Positions 10,950 through 21,345 of a DNA stretch of 64,000 nt are shown in pieces. The translations under genes and the position numbers were made by a program. Position 1 is the first letter of the stretch. Each line of letters starts with the position of its first letter. This stretch comes from Zymoseptoria tritici IPO323 (taxonomy: Eukaryota > Ascomycota > Dothideomycetes > Mycosphaerellales > Mycosphaerellaceae): assembly GCF_000219625.1 (NCBI RefSeq), contig NC_018199.1:186001-250000 (forward strand), in the 5' to 3' direction. Below the pieces are notes generated by a model. The model saw only the letters and a list, made by a program, of their open reading frames with translations. It did no database searches and was not told the DNA's origin.

Positions 10950-12440
10950 TCCCCTAAGTTGCTGAAAAGCCGTCCGCCTACATCTAGCCCTGCCCAGAAC
11001 TATGCTTCCTTCTCGAATATCCTTTTACGACGATGTTCTAGTCTCCACATACTGCTGATACCACTTCTCGCAATCCTCCTCTACGGTAGTTGTCTGCTCC
11101 TCCTCCTCCTCCTCCTCCTCCTCCTCGACCTTCTCCGACGGGTGTACTGTATCCCAAATCGACGCCGCCTACTGCATCCCCGTATCCTCACCTATCTCAT
11201 CTGTCCCGTCGCTAAGCACCGGCGTCGACGGAGCCTCGACACGAGCAGCAGCGACGCGGAGGAACTTCTGCGCGGACGAAGACTCTGCCGCCGATTCGGC
11301 CGTCGGACCGATAACGTGAGTAGAACAGTTCGGTATAGAAAAGAAGAGAGGGTGAGATGTTTGACAGGGTCGATTCGGAGGGCGGTGCGGCGGCGGCATC
11401 CAAGTCTTAGAGCGGCGTCGGCTTTGCCACCGGCATTGTAGTCTTGCGCGGCGTCGCGCTCTCCACCGGGCACATTGTCGTGCGGTGTGGCGGTTTTGGA
11501 GGTCGGAGATGGCCAGAGAAGAGTTTGCAAGAAGGGATCAACGAAAGAGGATTTCTGCTAGCGACCGATAGGCCTGAAAAGTGGTTGCTTGATATCCGTT
11601 TGCGTAGCGGTGCAGAAGAGATTCGTTTCTTGTAGAGCGTCAAGGTCGGTTAGAGGAAAGTTTTGCTGGCAACGAATACGCTTGGGAGATAGTTGCTGGT
11701 CTTCCTCCTCCTGCTCCCTCTCATCTTTCCCCACTACATCAGACGTCCTCGGCGTCCTGCTACGAGTGCGCTTCGATGGCCGCGGCGGCTTCTGCGGCTC
11801 GAACGCTTTTAGGCGCCGTGCGACGCTCGCAAAGTCGTAGTCCTTGCTAACCGTGCTGCAGTCGTCGAAGAGGGGACACGCGCGGGCGCGGCGGAAGATG
11901 GAGTCGCAGCGAAGGTTCAGCGCCGAGGGACACGTTTCGGCGTCATGCTTGGAGCAAAAGCTAGCTTTTGCGATGAGGCAGGCGACGCGTTTAATAGAGA
12001 GTAGAGCGCCGGGTAGGCTAGAGGGAGATGTGTCGAGCTAAGATTTGTAGAAGTGCAAATCCTCGAGTTAGTAGGCGATACGTCGAGTGCGGATCACGCC
12101 GATAGGGAAGCTGCAAAAGGGTTTAAGGCTTTTTACGGCGTGTTCGACGGGACAGCAGTTGGCTTTAGTAAGGTTGAGGGCCTCTGTTACGCCGAGCTCT
12201 TTGCCGTAGTAGTAGTAAACGGCTTCTAGAGAAACGTTGAGCATAGGTGGAGGACCTATTAATGGGATTAGAGCTTAAGCGGTGGTAATCGCTGTTAATA
12301 GTTAGGGAGGTTTATTAAAGTAATCGAGGTCGGGTTGTGTATACCTTGGTCTCTAGCGTTGATGAGCGAAACGTAGCCGAGATCAGTGGCTGTTAGACGA
12401 GGATATCGCGGTGCTGGAATGTCTAAGAGACTATCTGGGT
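10950..12440 (-). pseudogene. RIP-damaged multi-exon gene, unknown family
   Basis: Hand translation on the minus strand gives one long frame. An upstream exon ends at 12345 (...GYVSLINARDQ). A 53-bp intron at 12344-12292 follows (gtatac...ctaactattaacag). The next exon continues in frame (LEAVYYYYGKELGVTEALNL, Cys-containing segments, then a basic linker PSKRTRSRTPRTS). In-frame TAG or TAA codons appear where CAG, TGG or CAA are expected, for example after RRIAY, after FYKS and after PIGR. Towards 11,200-10,960 the frame continues through a Glu run encoded opposite the CTC repeat at 11,100-11,130. The excess of TAG/TAA with intact splice sites indicates RIP of a real gene. Function unknown. 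Confidence 0.5.
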
Positions 12441-12697
12441 TAATCGAGGTAGGTTAAGAGACCGTGTGCTAATAGAGAAGGTATGCGAGCGTGTATGAAT
12501 GAGAAGAGAAGTATAACGAGACAAGGCAGGAAAGACTGTGTTGTAAATAATAGACTGCTACGACGATTTTAAAGTTATGTCGAGGAGAGGAGGTGAAGCA
12601 GTAGAGGAGATCTGAAGTTTGGACTTGAAGAAAGGCCTGGCGGCATTAGCCATATAGCATAGATGGAGCCGCCGCTCGACAACCAGCAGCAAAGCTA

Positions 12698-13171
12698 CTA
12701 ATCGCGAGACTTCCATGCTTCAAGATTACCACAGTAGAGAGGCAAAACGTCGCGACACGGAAAGGTGTCAAACAGGACGGAGATGGAGATGTAGACAGGG
12801 CTGGAATGGGGAGTAAGGTGGGCAGCATGAAACACGGGCAGGGTAGGAGGAGGAGAGATGCGTAGGAGCGGCGACTGCGACCCGTTACATAGCGCATGTC
12901 TTAACATACCGGCAGGCATACCAATACCAAGAGCAATGCTCCCAGGTGGCAGGTTGAGACGTCTGAGCAAACTGAGTTCGTCGACGGAAGTGTCATGTCC
13001 CGTCTCGTCCGAGAGCGCGGGTCGAAGTATGCAAACGCGATCGAGCCAAATATATAGTTGACGCGGATGACCGAATGATGCCCGGGTCGCTGCTGATGCG
13101 TAAAGCGTGTGGGTATCGTTGGTTCTCATCAGCGGCGTACGGTCGAGCCCTAGCGCCATTGATCTCGACAT
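12698..13171 (-). CDS. Hypothetical protein, 157 codons
   Basis: An ATG-started minus-strand ORF with no internal stop. Its composition is not RIP-like, in contrast to 12.0-12.6 kb just beyond it. It has no transmembrane or known motif that I can identify, and short ORFs overlap it on the other strand, so it could be a chance ORF. Confidence 0.25.
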   Translation of the reverse strand: MSRSMALGLDRTPLMRTNDTHTLYASAATRASFGHPRQLYIWLDRVCILRPALSDETGHDTSVDELSLLRRLNLPPGSIALGIGMPAGMLRHALCNGSQSPLLRISPPPTLPVFHAAHLTPHSSPVYISISVLFDTFPCRDVLPLYCGNLEAWKSRD

Positions 13172-14062
13172 TACATCCGCGTCCTCTCCACATTAGGACT
13201 AACGTTATTTTCGTCTTTAGTCTTTGTGGCGTCTCGTTATGCTCTAAGCTTTCCATCCGACAACATGGCATCGAATCAGGCGATTGTCCGCCCAATGTGT
13301 CCGAGGGGGGGAATTTTCTGCCAGGGCCCGACTTATATCCACTTCGGCCTCTTGCGCTGTCCAGTCGATATACGCCTTCCGATACATAATCTAGGGTTCA
13401 GTCGCGGCTGGTGCACGAGCGGAACGGTACAGAATCCAGATCTCGCGGATGGGCGTTATAGAGGGTGCAAGGGTGGAAGACGCGTCGTCTCGGAAGCCAA
13501 GTTTCGGTCAGAACTAGTTGATGCCTTGATCTCTTGCTTGATTCTTGTTGAGGTGTTGTCGAACAGGCACATTCGTCAACCATCGTGACATTAAGAATCT
13601 GCTCGAGCGCGTTGACAGCCACAATATGCAAGCACCTACTCCTTGCCGAATCGTACGTGTCGATTGTTTGTACTGGTCACCTTCGTAGTTGAAGCCGCGA
13701 ATGGATCCCGTGAGTTCGGACCTAGGACTCTGCTTCGGAGAACTGCGATGGGTTCAACAAGAGATGCGGCCGATGATTTCGATTGACCGATCGATGCTTG
13801 AAGGGTCGCAAAGGAAAGGGTGGGAGGTACGGTCAGTTCGGACCAATCACTCTCGGTTATTCCCACACCAATGTATGGAGGATGGAATTCTTTTACAAAT
13901 TGGTGGGAGTTTTCCTCTATCTCCCGCCGTCCTTTCCACCCTTCCCTCATTCTTGCCTGGCAGACGATTCTAGCAGGTCTAGCAGCGGTCTCGCCGCACT
14001 CTCAATCCACCGTCCCTTGACGACCGACGAATGCCGTCTCCCAATGTCTCGCCGCACTCAGT
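13172..14062. other. No convincing gene
   Basis: The longest candidate is a 104-codon minus-strand ORF at 13636-13950 without motif. Several plus-strand ORFs of similar size overlap it. No repeat, RNA gene or clear intron is seen. Confidence 0.35.
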
Positions 14063-14612
14063 CTACCCCCCTTGACGACCGACGTATGCCCTCTTCCCGC
14101 CCTGACCTTCCTCGTTCGTTCCCTCAGCTCTGGAACCGAAGGCGGAGAGGTTGTCATCCTCGTGTTCGCCATCGTCCCGGTCGGCGACGCTACGGAGCTC
14201 GCGCTTGGATAGTATGCTACTGTTAATGATGGCAGCTGGTCTGATGAGAATCAATTGAAGACGTCCTTCTCCATTCTTCTTGGGCTCTTCAGGGCAGTTC
14301 GAGACCTGGCTGCGGATAGTCGCTGGCGAAGGTGGAATGTCCTCGTCGAACTCTTTATCGCCTGCACCAGTGTCCTCTGATCCCATTGTGACGTCCTCGT
14401 CCGACTCCTCATCGCGTGCACCGTTGCCCTCTCACCATGCCGTTGCGATGTCTTCGACTCCTCAGTACGTGCGCTTCACTCTTGCGTTTGATGCTCGGAT
14501 CTTGCGCACTTGTGACGGGACGGTCGGATTGAACAGCTCAACCATCTGTTGCTTTTGCCTGAGGATGAATGGGTGGATAGCTGATGTTGTGGGCCACGAG
14601 GATAGACCGTAA
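14063..14612 (-). pseudogene. Acidic protein gene with two in-frame TGA codons
   Basis: A single minus-strand frame is coding-like for about 180 codons. Its N-terminal part reads QKQQMVELFNPTVPSQVRKI. An acidic region follows (DEESDEDVTMGSEDTGAGD), then a helical C-terminus ending at a stop at 14063. Two TGA codons interrupt it, after KRTY and after IATAW. CGA-to-TGA changes would restore continuity, though other origins are possible. An internal ATG at 14386 gives a 107-residue intact C-terminal ORF, which is what an automatic caller would report. The gene lies 160 bp from the end of the transposon at 14,777. No family is recognised. Confidence 0.4.
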
Positions 14613-14776
14613 GCGCGGGATGGTGGTGAAGAGACTGGTCAGAGACCCGGTCGGTGCAGAGTTTGACGTGAGGACACTTCCAAGACTCGTCGGTGTCATG
14701 GTGATGGGTATTGTATCGAGCGTGGTTGATGAATGTGCATATATCCAGATGATGTGTGCCGGATGATCAGGGCAGC

Positions 14777-14817
14777 GATCGTGTCCTATATGTCCAAGTC
14801 GGCGGATTCACTCGTTT
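14777..14817 (+). repeat. Left terminal inverted repeat, transposon copy 1
   Basis: Thirty-seven of 41 positions match the reverse complement of 20106-20146. The outer bases are GATCGTGTCC and the inner bases GGCGGATTCACTCGTTT are identical at both ends. CAGC precedes it and recurs just outside the other end. Confidence 0.9.
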
Positions 14818-15093
14818 CTAACATCACTTCCTCACTACCACTACCACTATTGTCGTCAATTGCTTGTATTGTCACCTATACAGCAGTAGAGTCACTCCAC
14901 CAGCAATATCGACAATTAGATGTAAGTGCGCGCGCCAATTCGCCGTTTGGTCACTCAGATAAGTGTCATTTTCTTCGACTCTTAAACCTCTTATTAACAC
15001 TACTACTTCTACTACTCCACCGCGCGCGCTCGTAGCTCGCTCGTTACACAATACATACTGCTCGTAATATCGCACCCTCGCGCGTACGTGAAA

Positions 15094-15940
15094 ATGGCTA
15101 GTTGGATACCACTTAATACGGAACTTGGTGAGGCTCGCGACCCTAATCGCCTACGCGGACTCTCTCTCTCCGACGACAACGACGATAAGCTAGCGACTAT
15201 ATCTACTATAGCTATCGCTCCTGCTCCTTAGCTGCCTGCCGACCTTCTCGTCTACGACAAGCCTACTACGGCTACCTCTAAAGACTTCTAGTACATCTCC
15301 GACCTCTAATAGAACGATGCCTTCGTTAGAGTATAGAGCAGCAATAAAAACACTAAGAAGAGCGGACGTCAGATGCTTATAAGATACGATTATGTACGTA
15401 GAGTTATAGAGACGGACGAAGGTAATGTAGCTCGCACGGCTCTTAGTAAGGCTCGCAGGCTAATAATAAATAACAGGCATTCCGGCGGTTACTAAGTGCG
15501 GCTAGTGCGAGGATCGCGGACTCGACTACAAGACTTCTAAGACTCTCGCTGCCTACGCTTACTACTACTACAAGGGCAAGCCTCCGTATTTTGCTAGAGA
15601 GTAGGTAAAGATTAAGGAGGAGCCGGTAGAAAAGAAGTCTATATTAAAGGAGGCAGTTAGCAGCATGCGAGGTGAGATGAATAAGGCGTAGGACAAGATC
15701 GCTACGTTAGAGTCGGAGGTGTCGGATTTGAAGCGTAAGATTGGCGGTTTGAAGTATAAGATTGGCGGTTTGAAGGGTATAAAAGGTCAGCTAAAGGAGG
15801 AGCTAATTAAGGAGATTATAGATAAGGTTAATAACGTGCGGAGCAAGTTAAAGGCTGCTATTGCTAAGATTAAGCAGTCGGTGTTGCAGTATTAGCGTGC
15901 TATTAACGAGAAGTTCGGCAGACTAGGCGTAATAGATTAA
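15094..15940 (+). pseudogene. Transposon gene C: coiled-coil protein with Cys motif (copy 1)
   Basis: The frame starts at an ATG (MASWIPLNTELGEARD). It is interrupted by TAG/TAA codons that would read as Gln or Trp before RIP. A likely intron (gtaatg...gctaataataaataacag, about 55 bp, ending near 15476) joins exon 1 in phase to an exon beginning GIPAVTKCG, where a CxxC-like cysteine pair is visible, followed by AYYYYKGKPPYF. The last 100 residues are a long coiled coil (ESEVSDLKRKIGGLKYKIGG). The same protein, including the GIP..T.C start of exon 2 and the coil, is encoded in transposon copy 2 (minus strand, 43.7-44.5 kb). It could be a DNA-binding or multimerisation partner of the transposase; this is inference. 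Confidence 0.6.
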
Positions 15941-16229
15941 TAGATAGATCGATTTAGCCTGCGAGCTCTCTGCGAGCCTTGCGAGCCTGCACGTTAATAC
16001 CCAAATGAATGCGTTGGTTGCTATATATCTCCTTAAATCCCTCGTTTTTACGCTTACGAGCCAGCCGTTTTGGCCTGCGAGCACGCCGCGAGCCGTTTTT
16101 AAGGAAGAGAATTAAGATATTAAGCTATTAAGATATGAGATACACGTTTATTGCTCCTTCCAGCTGCGAGCCAGTCCGTTTAGTCCGCGAGCACGCAACG
16201 AGCGAGTCGTCGGTAGCGTGTATTCATTA

Positions 16230-18000
16230 GATTCGTGTATATCAGTCCTTCTGGTTAGCCCTGCCCTTCTCGGTAAGCTTAATAGTCCGCTCGCTCCGTC
16301 TAGTGCTAACAGCCACCGGCTCGTTAACCTTCTTCTTCTTCTTCTTTATCTTCTGCTGCTGAACGACCGGCTCGGCGACCTCCTCCAGCATCTCCAAACC
16401 CCCTTAATTAACAGTAGTAGCGGCAGTAGTAGCAGCAGTAGTAGCAGCAGTAGTAGCAGCACTAGTAGCAGCACTGCTAGGCTCCTTCGCCTTCGACTTT
16501 AACTGAGGCGTTGGCATCGTCGAGTCCGAACGGATCGCTAGCGCTGGCGCACTGGCTGCTACGGAGGAAATCGTCGAAGATGCACTGTTCTCCTTGGCTC
16601 GGTTCGCGGTGGCTTCCTTAGCCCTTACTATATCGTCTAAGCTGTCCGTGTTAGGGTCGAGCAGAATGTAGTCGTTAGGCTGGCTTACCGGCGATAATTA
16701 GAGGTCGCGGCTGGCAGGGCGTTTAGAGCTGGAGCGTTGCTGCTAAGGCAGAGGGCTGGAGCGCTCCGGATCCTGCGAGGAGCTAAGGGCAGTGCGAGCT
16801 ACACGAGAACGGCTTGCGAGCCCTGCAGACTGATCTGCGAGCGCCTTGATGTTGCTGCCGGACGGACCTGCTGTGGCTATTGCAAGGTAGCGAGCCTCCG
16901 GTGCGAGCTAGCTTACGAGCAGGTGACTCTTGCCTACGAGGATCTCCCTGCCGTCGACGCTGGTGTAGCTGTTAGTCTATATAAACGGATGGTAAATAAC
17001 GCCGTCCTTGTCCTTAAATATACGCCCGTTAGGGTGCAGGACAGTGCTATCGTTATGCACTCTGTAGCTAATTACATACTTAAATGTAGGCCCGCCGTCC
17101 TTCTTTACAGAGCGTTCAAGGTGCCAATACATCCAGCCGCCGTCGTCGGCGTTCTTAGAGCTAGGCTTGAGATCGCTATGCTCGTTAGGCTTAACGTAGA
17201 TAACATAAGTAATCCGGACGTTCGCGGTAGGAGTCTTAAGGCCTGTCTTCGGCTTGAACAGCTGCATTATCCTAAGCGTGGTGTCCGCTATAGCGAGATT
17301 AGTATTACCGAGCTTAATAGGCTGGCCCTTGCTATACTCCTTCGTAAGGTGGATGTCGTAGTAGGGCTTCTGTAGCTGCTTCCTCGCAGTTATGCTCTCG
17401 TTTAAGAGATACTGTAGGAAGACATTGCCACGTTTCTCCGCAACAGCGTCCTTAAGAGCCTTGTCCATAGTAGCAACAGTGCCTTAGGCTGACTATGTGT
17501 ACTCGTTACGGCGACCGGAATAGCTGGGCACTACGTCCTCGTCGTTATCGCTTGGATCTTCTATGTCGATAGTGTCGATAGTGCACTTAACAGTAAAGAC
17601 CGGCAATGCTACGACCTTATCGTCCTTCTTCTTAGGGCTGGCCCTGTTCGCACTCTTGGCATTAGCTAACAGCTCCCTGACACGCTTAGCCTTCTTAGCC
17701 TCCTTTAATAAGTTGGCGGCAGCGTTAGGGGTCTTGCGAGCCTTCGGCTTAGCGTCCTTCTTTATCTCTGTGTTAGCACGGCTCTGCGGAATGTAAAAGC
17801 CCTCGCGTGCACTAGAGCTAGGAGGGGTAGGCTGGCGCTCGTGGTCGCTCGTAGGCTCGTCGTCGTCGCTCGCCGGAGCTTGTGAGGGTAGAGGGCAGCC
17901 GTAGAAGCTACAGTTCTTATCGCCGAGGGAAGCATGAGAGGTGTAGGGTGGAGCCGTAGGATTGCGGTAGAACTAAGGGGTAGCTATGAGAGCGCTGTAT
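16230..18000 (-). pseudogene. Transposon gene B: unknown protein with low-complexity tail (copy 1)
   Basis: The minus-strand frame begins around 18000 with a Cys-containing segment (DKNCSFYGCPLPS), then an acidic/Ser-rich linker and a basic helix (NLLKEAKKAKRVRELLANA). A conserved core of about 160 residues follows, intact as an ORF at 17468-16977 (MDKALKDAVAEKRGNVFLQY ... PNGRIFKDKDG). The tail holds Ala/Thr repeats (AATTAATT) and a Lys-rich end (KIKKKKKKVNEPV). Copy 2 encodes a matching core (LLDYLLKES..., RILKPFITKTT, VLKPN), so selection once kept it. I know no family with this core. It may assist transposition; that is inference from its conservation inside the element. Confidence 0.6.
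16320..16480. repeat. Trinucleotide-rich tail of gene B
   Basis: Runs of CTT near 16330-16350 and an AGC/AGT run at 16410-16475 correspond on the minus strand to the Lys-rich and Ala/Thr-rich tail of gene B. Confidence 0.7.
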
Positions 18001-18489
18001 ACACAAGGGACAGTAGTAAGCAAGAGGAAGAGGAAGGGTAGGAGGGCATAGCCTTGTATATCGTTTAGTCGAATGCAAAGCTATTAGTACGGAAGAAGTC
18101 CCTTGTGCGGTTACGCGGCTATAGCTTAGCGCCCTTCGGAGGGGTCTGAAACTCTGCGAGGTTATTGCTAGCGGCAAGATAACGAGCAGCAGCATCGCGG
18201 AGGTAGATATATGCATCTATATGGATCTTATCCTCGTTAGCGTCTAGCTCGCGATTATCTAGCGTCGCCGGATAGCTACTAGCTACTAGCATCTCGGAAG
18301 CCTATAGTAGAGTCGGCGGAGGAAGGTATGCAACAAGATCTGTAAATAGTTAGCGCTCGCTACTACTCGTAAAACGCTCGTAACGCTAGCAGGGCGAGAA
18401 GCTAGCCTGCAAGCTTGCAATCCCTACACCGCTCCTTAACCCTAGTCGTCTCGCAACCGCTCGTAGCCGCTCGTGCGTAGGGGATACTA

Positions 18490-19941
18490 ACCGAATTAAG
18501 CATGCTGATCCGCCATCCGCTAGATACGCGGATGCTCTGTGTTAAGGTGTATTCCGCGATCCTCTACGCTATTAGGAGGGTAGTCGTAGTTCTTAGCTAG
18601 AATACCCTTTAAGTAACCCTCAGCCTCCGTCTGCTTCCGAATAGCGTAGTTGTTGTAGCTGTTAATAAATAGCTCGACTGTGAACCGGAGGATTGGAACG
18701 TAGACAGCAAGGAATGCTACACGGTTAGCCCTGCTATCCTCGCTATAGAGCTCCTTATCGCAATACCGGTAGAAGAGATTACGCTATCGGTTCCATCCTG
18801 TAGCTGCACTAAGACCCTAGAAGCGCTCGATAGTTTGATTGCCCTTGCTCGTTGTATACCAGAAGCTATCGCTAAACTTAATGCTCTAACCCTCCTAAAG
18901 TTCACGGCAGAAGAGGTGTATATCAGCTATTATAGGAGTCTCCACGCCATAATCCGCCCGCATAATCTGCGTATAAATGGAGTTAGCAGAGCTGCGAGCA
19001 TAGCATAACCGGTTGCGAGCCTACCTATAGCGTAAAGCCAAGTTCTCGGACTGTATCCAAATACTACTTAGAAACTAAGAAGACCGTCTTGGCTATAGTG
19101 CCTACGTAGATCTATATAATCTTCCGTATAAATACATCGATATAGGCGTAAAAGCAGATGCTAAAGGTCTCGAACTTGCAGTAGGCATCTACCGACCATA
19201 TATGATTAGGACCCTTAGCCTTTGGACGACTCCGAAGGACTCCCTTACGAGCACCCCTTTAGCGTGCATCATAACCTACAGGGTTAAGCGTATACGCGAT
19301 AGTAGATATGCGATCCCTGCGAGCAGAAGGCGTTAGCGTGCGAGCCAGGCGAAGGAGTTTACGAGCAAGAAGCAGCGTAAATTGCAGTTTACGAGCGGAC
19401 GAATCTAGCCTACGAGCGGACGCATCTAGCTTGCGAGCGTATATACAGACCTTCCAATAATATTGAATTCCTTCCGCAGGTGCCTTGCTAATCGTTTATA
19501 TCCAAAGTCGTCTAGTGCACTACCCGCAATCGTCCCCTCTAACACTATCTGTATAACCTTATCGTATGCTAGCTGCTCGTCCCTTAGAACCCTTCGATAC
19601 AAGCCTAGCCGCTTCCGATGCTCTCGCAACTGCCTTAATAATAGTTCAAAACCGTCCTTCTTTAAGCATCGTAAGAGGTCGGCGTCCTTAATATCCTACC
19701 GCCAAAACAGCTCTTTAATCCTTACGTATAGCAGTGCTCTGTATCTATCGTCTTAAGGGATCTTCGGTTGTATAGACACTCCCTATGCTTAGAGCTTCTC
19801 TCGAAACGTTCGTGGACCGATAGGCACACCCTTCTCGTCCTTAAGCTATTAGATAACGGCGTCCTGTGTCTACTCGGAGACCCTCAGAAGGAGCTCGATT
19901 TCTTCTCGGAGGTGGTCGATATCGATACGAGGGCGTGGCAT
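18490..19941 (-). pseudogene. Transposon gene A: DDE integrase-like transposase (copy 1)
   Basis: The minus-strand start is ATG at 19941 (MPRPRIDIDHLREEIELLL). The N-terminal helix region is followed by LYRRVLRDEQLAYDKVIQIV. The catalytic core shows D1 in GPNHIWSVDAY (Asp codon 19189-19187), D2 in RADYGVETP (18954-18952) and E in GNQTIERF*GL (Glu codon 18828-18826). D2 and E are 42 codons apart, exactly as in copy 2. The NxTIERFW pattern is typical of the rve-type DDE fold. TAG/TAA codons of RIP type interrupt the frame, and D1 and D2 are in different frames because the interval is 7 nt longer than in copy 2. The catalytic triad itself is preserved, but the gene is dead as read. Confidence 0.75.
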
Positions 19942-19944
19942 GGT

Positions 19945-19980
<36 letters not shown>

Positions 19981-20105
19981 TGAGGGTCGTGAGGGTGGTG
20001 AGGGTTAGAAGGAAGAAGAACAACGATGTTGCGAGCAACCTAGGTAGACCTTGCGAGCGCTTAGTAAGCGTTGTCAACATTAAATGAGGTTTTGAGAAAA
20101 CGAGA

Positions 20106-20146
20106 AAACGAGTGAATCCGCCTACATGGATATACAGGACACGATC
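20106..20146 (-). repeat. Right terminal inverted repeat, transposon copy 1
   Basis: This is the inverted partner of 14777-14817, with mismatches at only four positions. It is followed immediately by CAGC, the second copy of the putative target duplication. Confidence 0.9.
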
Positions 20147-20497
20147 CAGCTTCCTTGGATGAAATTTTAGGCGGATTTGATGGGGGCTTGCTATTCTAGC
20201 CGAGGAGGAATGGAAGGGCGCCGACCACGACCACCATCCAATGCCACTGACTGCCAATGCCACCGACTGCCAATGCCAATACCACTGCCACTGCTACTGC
20301 CATGTTCATCGGCTGCCTCCAGGTTCGAGCGGGAAGTTGGCGACGAGGAACGGATCTTGGGCCCAAGTCGCCCGCCATCATCAATATCACTGAACGACCA
20401 CCTCTCATGCGCGAAACGCAAATGACAAGACATTTCCGCGACAAACATTAGACAACGAGAGTATACGTACTATCAGGCCGTCGGATCAGAGCGAGCC

Positions 20498-21345
20498 ATG
20501 GACACCGAGAATATACACACAATCGGGCTGTCGCTCCACCACCCGTCGCACACTTCGGGTTCAAGAGCGAGGAGTTATAGACGACGATTTGCTTCCGGAT
20601 GCCAACTTGGAGACGAGAAGGAAGAGGAGGGACAGCACGTCAAAGACGGAGATGAGAAGATCGTCGATACTCGCACAGTCTCCACTAAAGCCGGCTGGAG
20701 ATGTGGCGCCTTTGATACTTCGGACTGGCGCGAGGAGGAAATTGGTGGACCGTAACATCTCTGGAGACCGAGCTGCGAAGCCGCCGACCCAAGACGACTT
20801 TACGTTCAGCCGGAAACCTACTGCGGATTAGCATGGATGGGAGGTGGACGAGCACTCCAGCGCGGTCGAGGAGGTTTCAAAGGCGAAGCCCTATGCCTAG
20901 CAGCAACCCGGCTTGCACTCGCGCAGGTCAACGGAAGCGAGGTTTGGCCAGTACGGAGGAAGGACAGAACAAGAGCAAAATCAGACGAGATGAGGGTCGG
21001 TTGAGGAGCTGGATGTACGATGTTGGCAGCTTGGAAAAGTTGGACTTGAGCCGAGAGCGGAGCACAGATATATTATGGCGAGATCCGAGTAGCACGATCG
21101 GATTGAAGCAATACCCGTCTGGTAAAAATCTTCACCGGCGCTCATTGGTGCACCTGTCTTTACCCATCCACCTACGCGCAGTTGACCGAAGCTGGCGGCG
21201 ACAGCCTGTGTCGATGAGCAACACAACACCTTCAAAACCGACAAGCTCACATCGAAAAGGAGAGAAAGTGTTCTACTTGTGGGACATAGAGAGAAGCTGC
21301 CGGCAACGAAAAGCCTTGTTCGATCGCCTCACTGGCGCGGCATGA
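20498..21345 (+). CDS. Basic protein, possibly a shugoshin-like fragment
   Basis: Two plus-strand frames carry coding-like sequence. One, 20589-20831, reads KRRDSTSKTEMRRSSILAQS and then RTGARRKLVDRN and DDFTFSRK. The next, starting at an ATG at 20833, is a Lys/Arg/Ser-rich ORF of 170 codons ending at 21345. The first segment reminds me of the linker region of fungal shugoshins, from memory only and without a search. The N-terminal coiled coil expected for that family is not visible upstream, where transposon copy 1 ends at 20146. If the resemblance is right, this is a truncated remnant. Confidence 0.25.

Larger units (their letters stand above)
14777..20146 (-). mobile_element. Three-gene TIR DNA transposon, copy 1 (5,370 bp)
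   Basis: The ends are inverted repeats of 41 bp with four mismatches (14777-14817 and 20106-20146, both beginning GATCGTGTCCT). They are flanked by a 4-bp direct duplication, CAGC, at 14773-14776 and 20147-20150. Inside are gene A (DDE transposase/integrase, minus strand), gene B (minus) and gene C (plus, at the opposite end). The coding frames carry many TAG/TAA codons of RIP type, and motifs related to GCGAGC are scattered through it. A second copy with the same gene order lies inverted at 35,516-45,597. Strand is given as the direction of the transposase gene. Confidence 0.85.

Noticed and set aside
10884..11441. Plus-strand ORF with an 11-Leu run
   Set aside because: The Leu run is the complement of a Glu run in the minus-strand gene, which has introns and a longer coherent frame.
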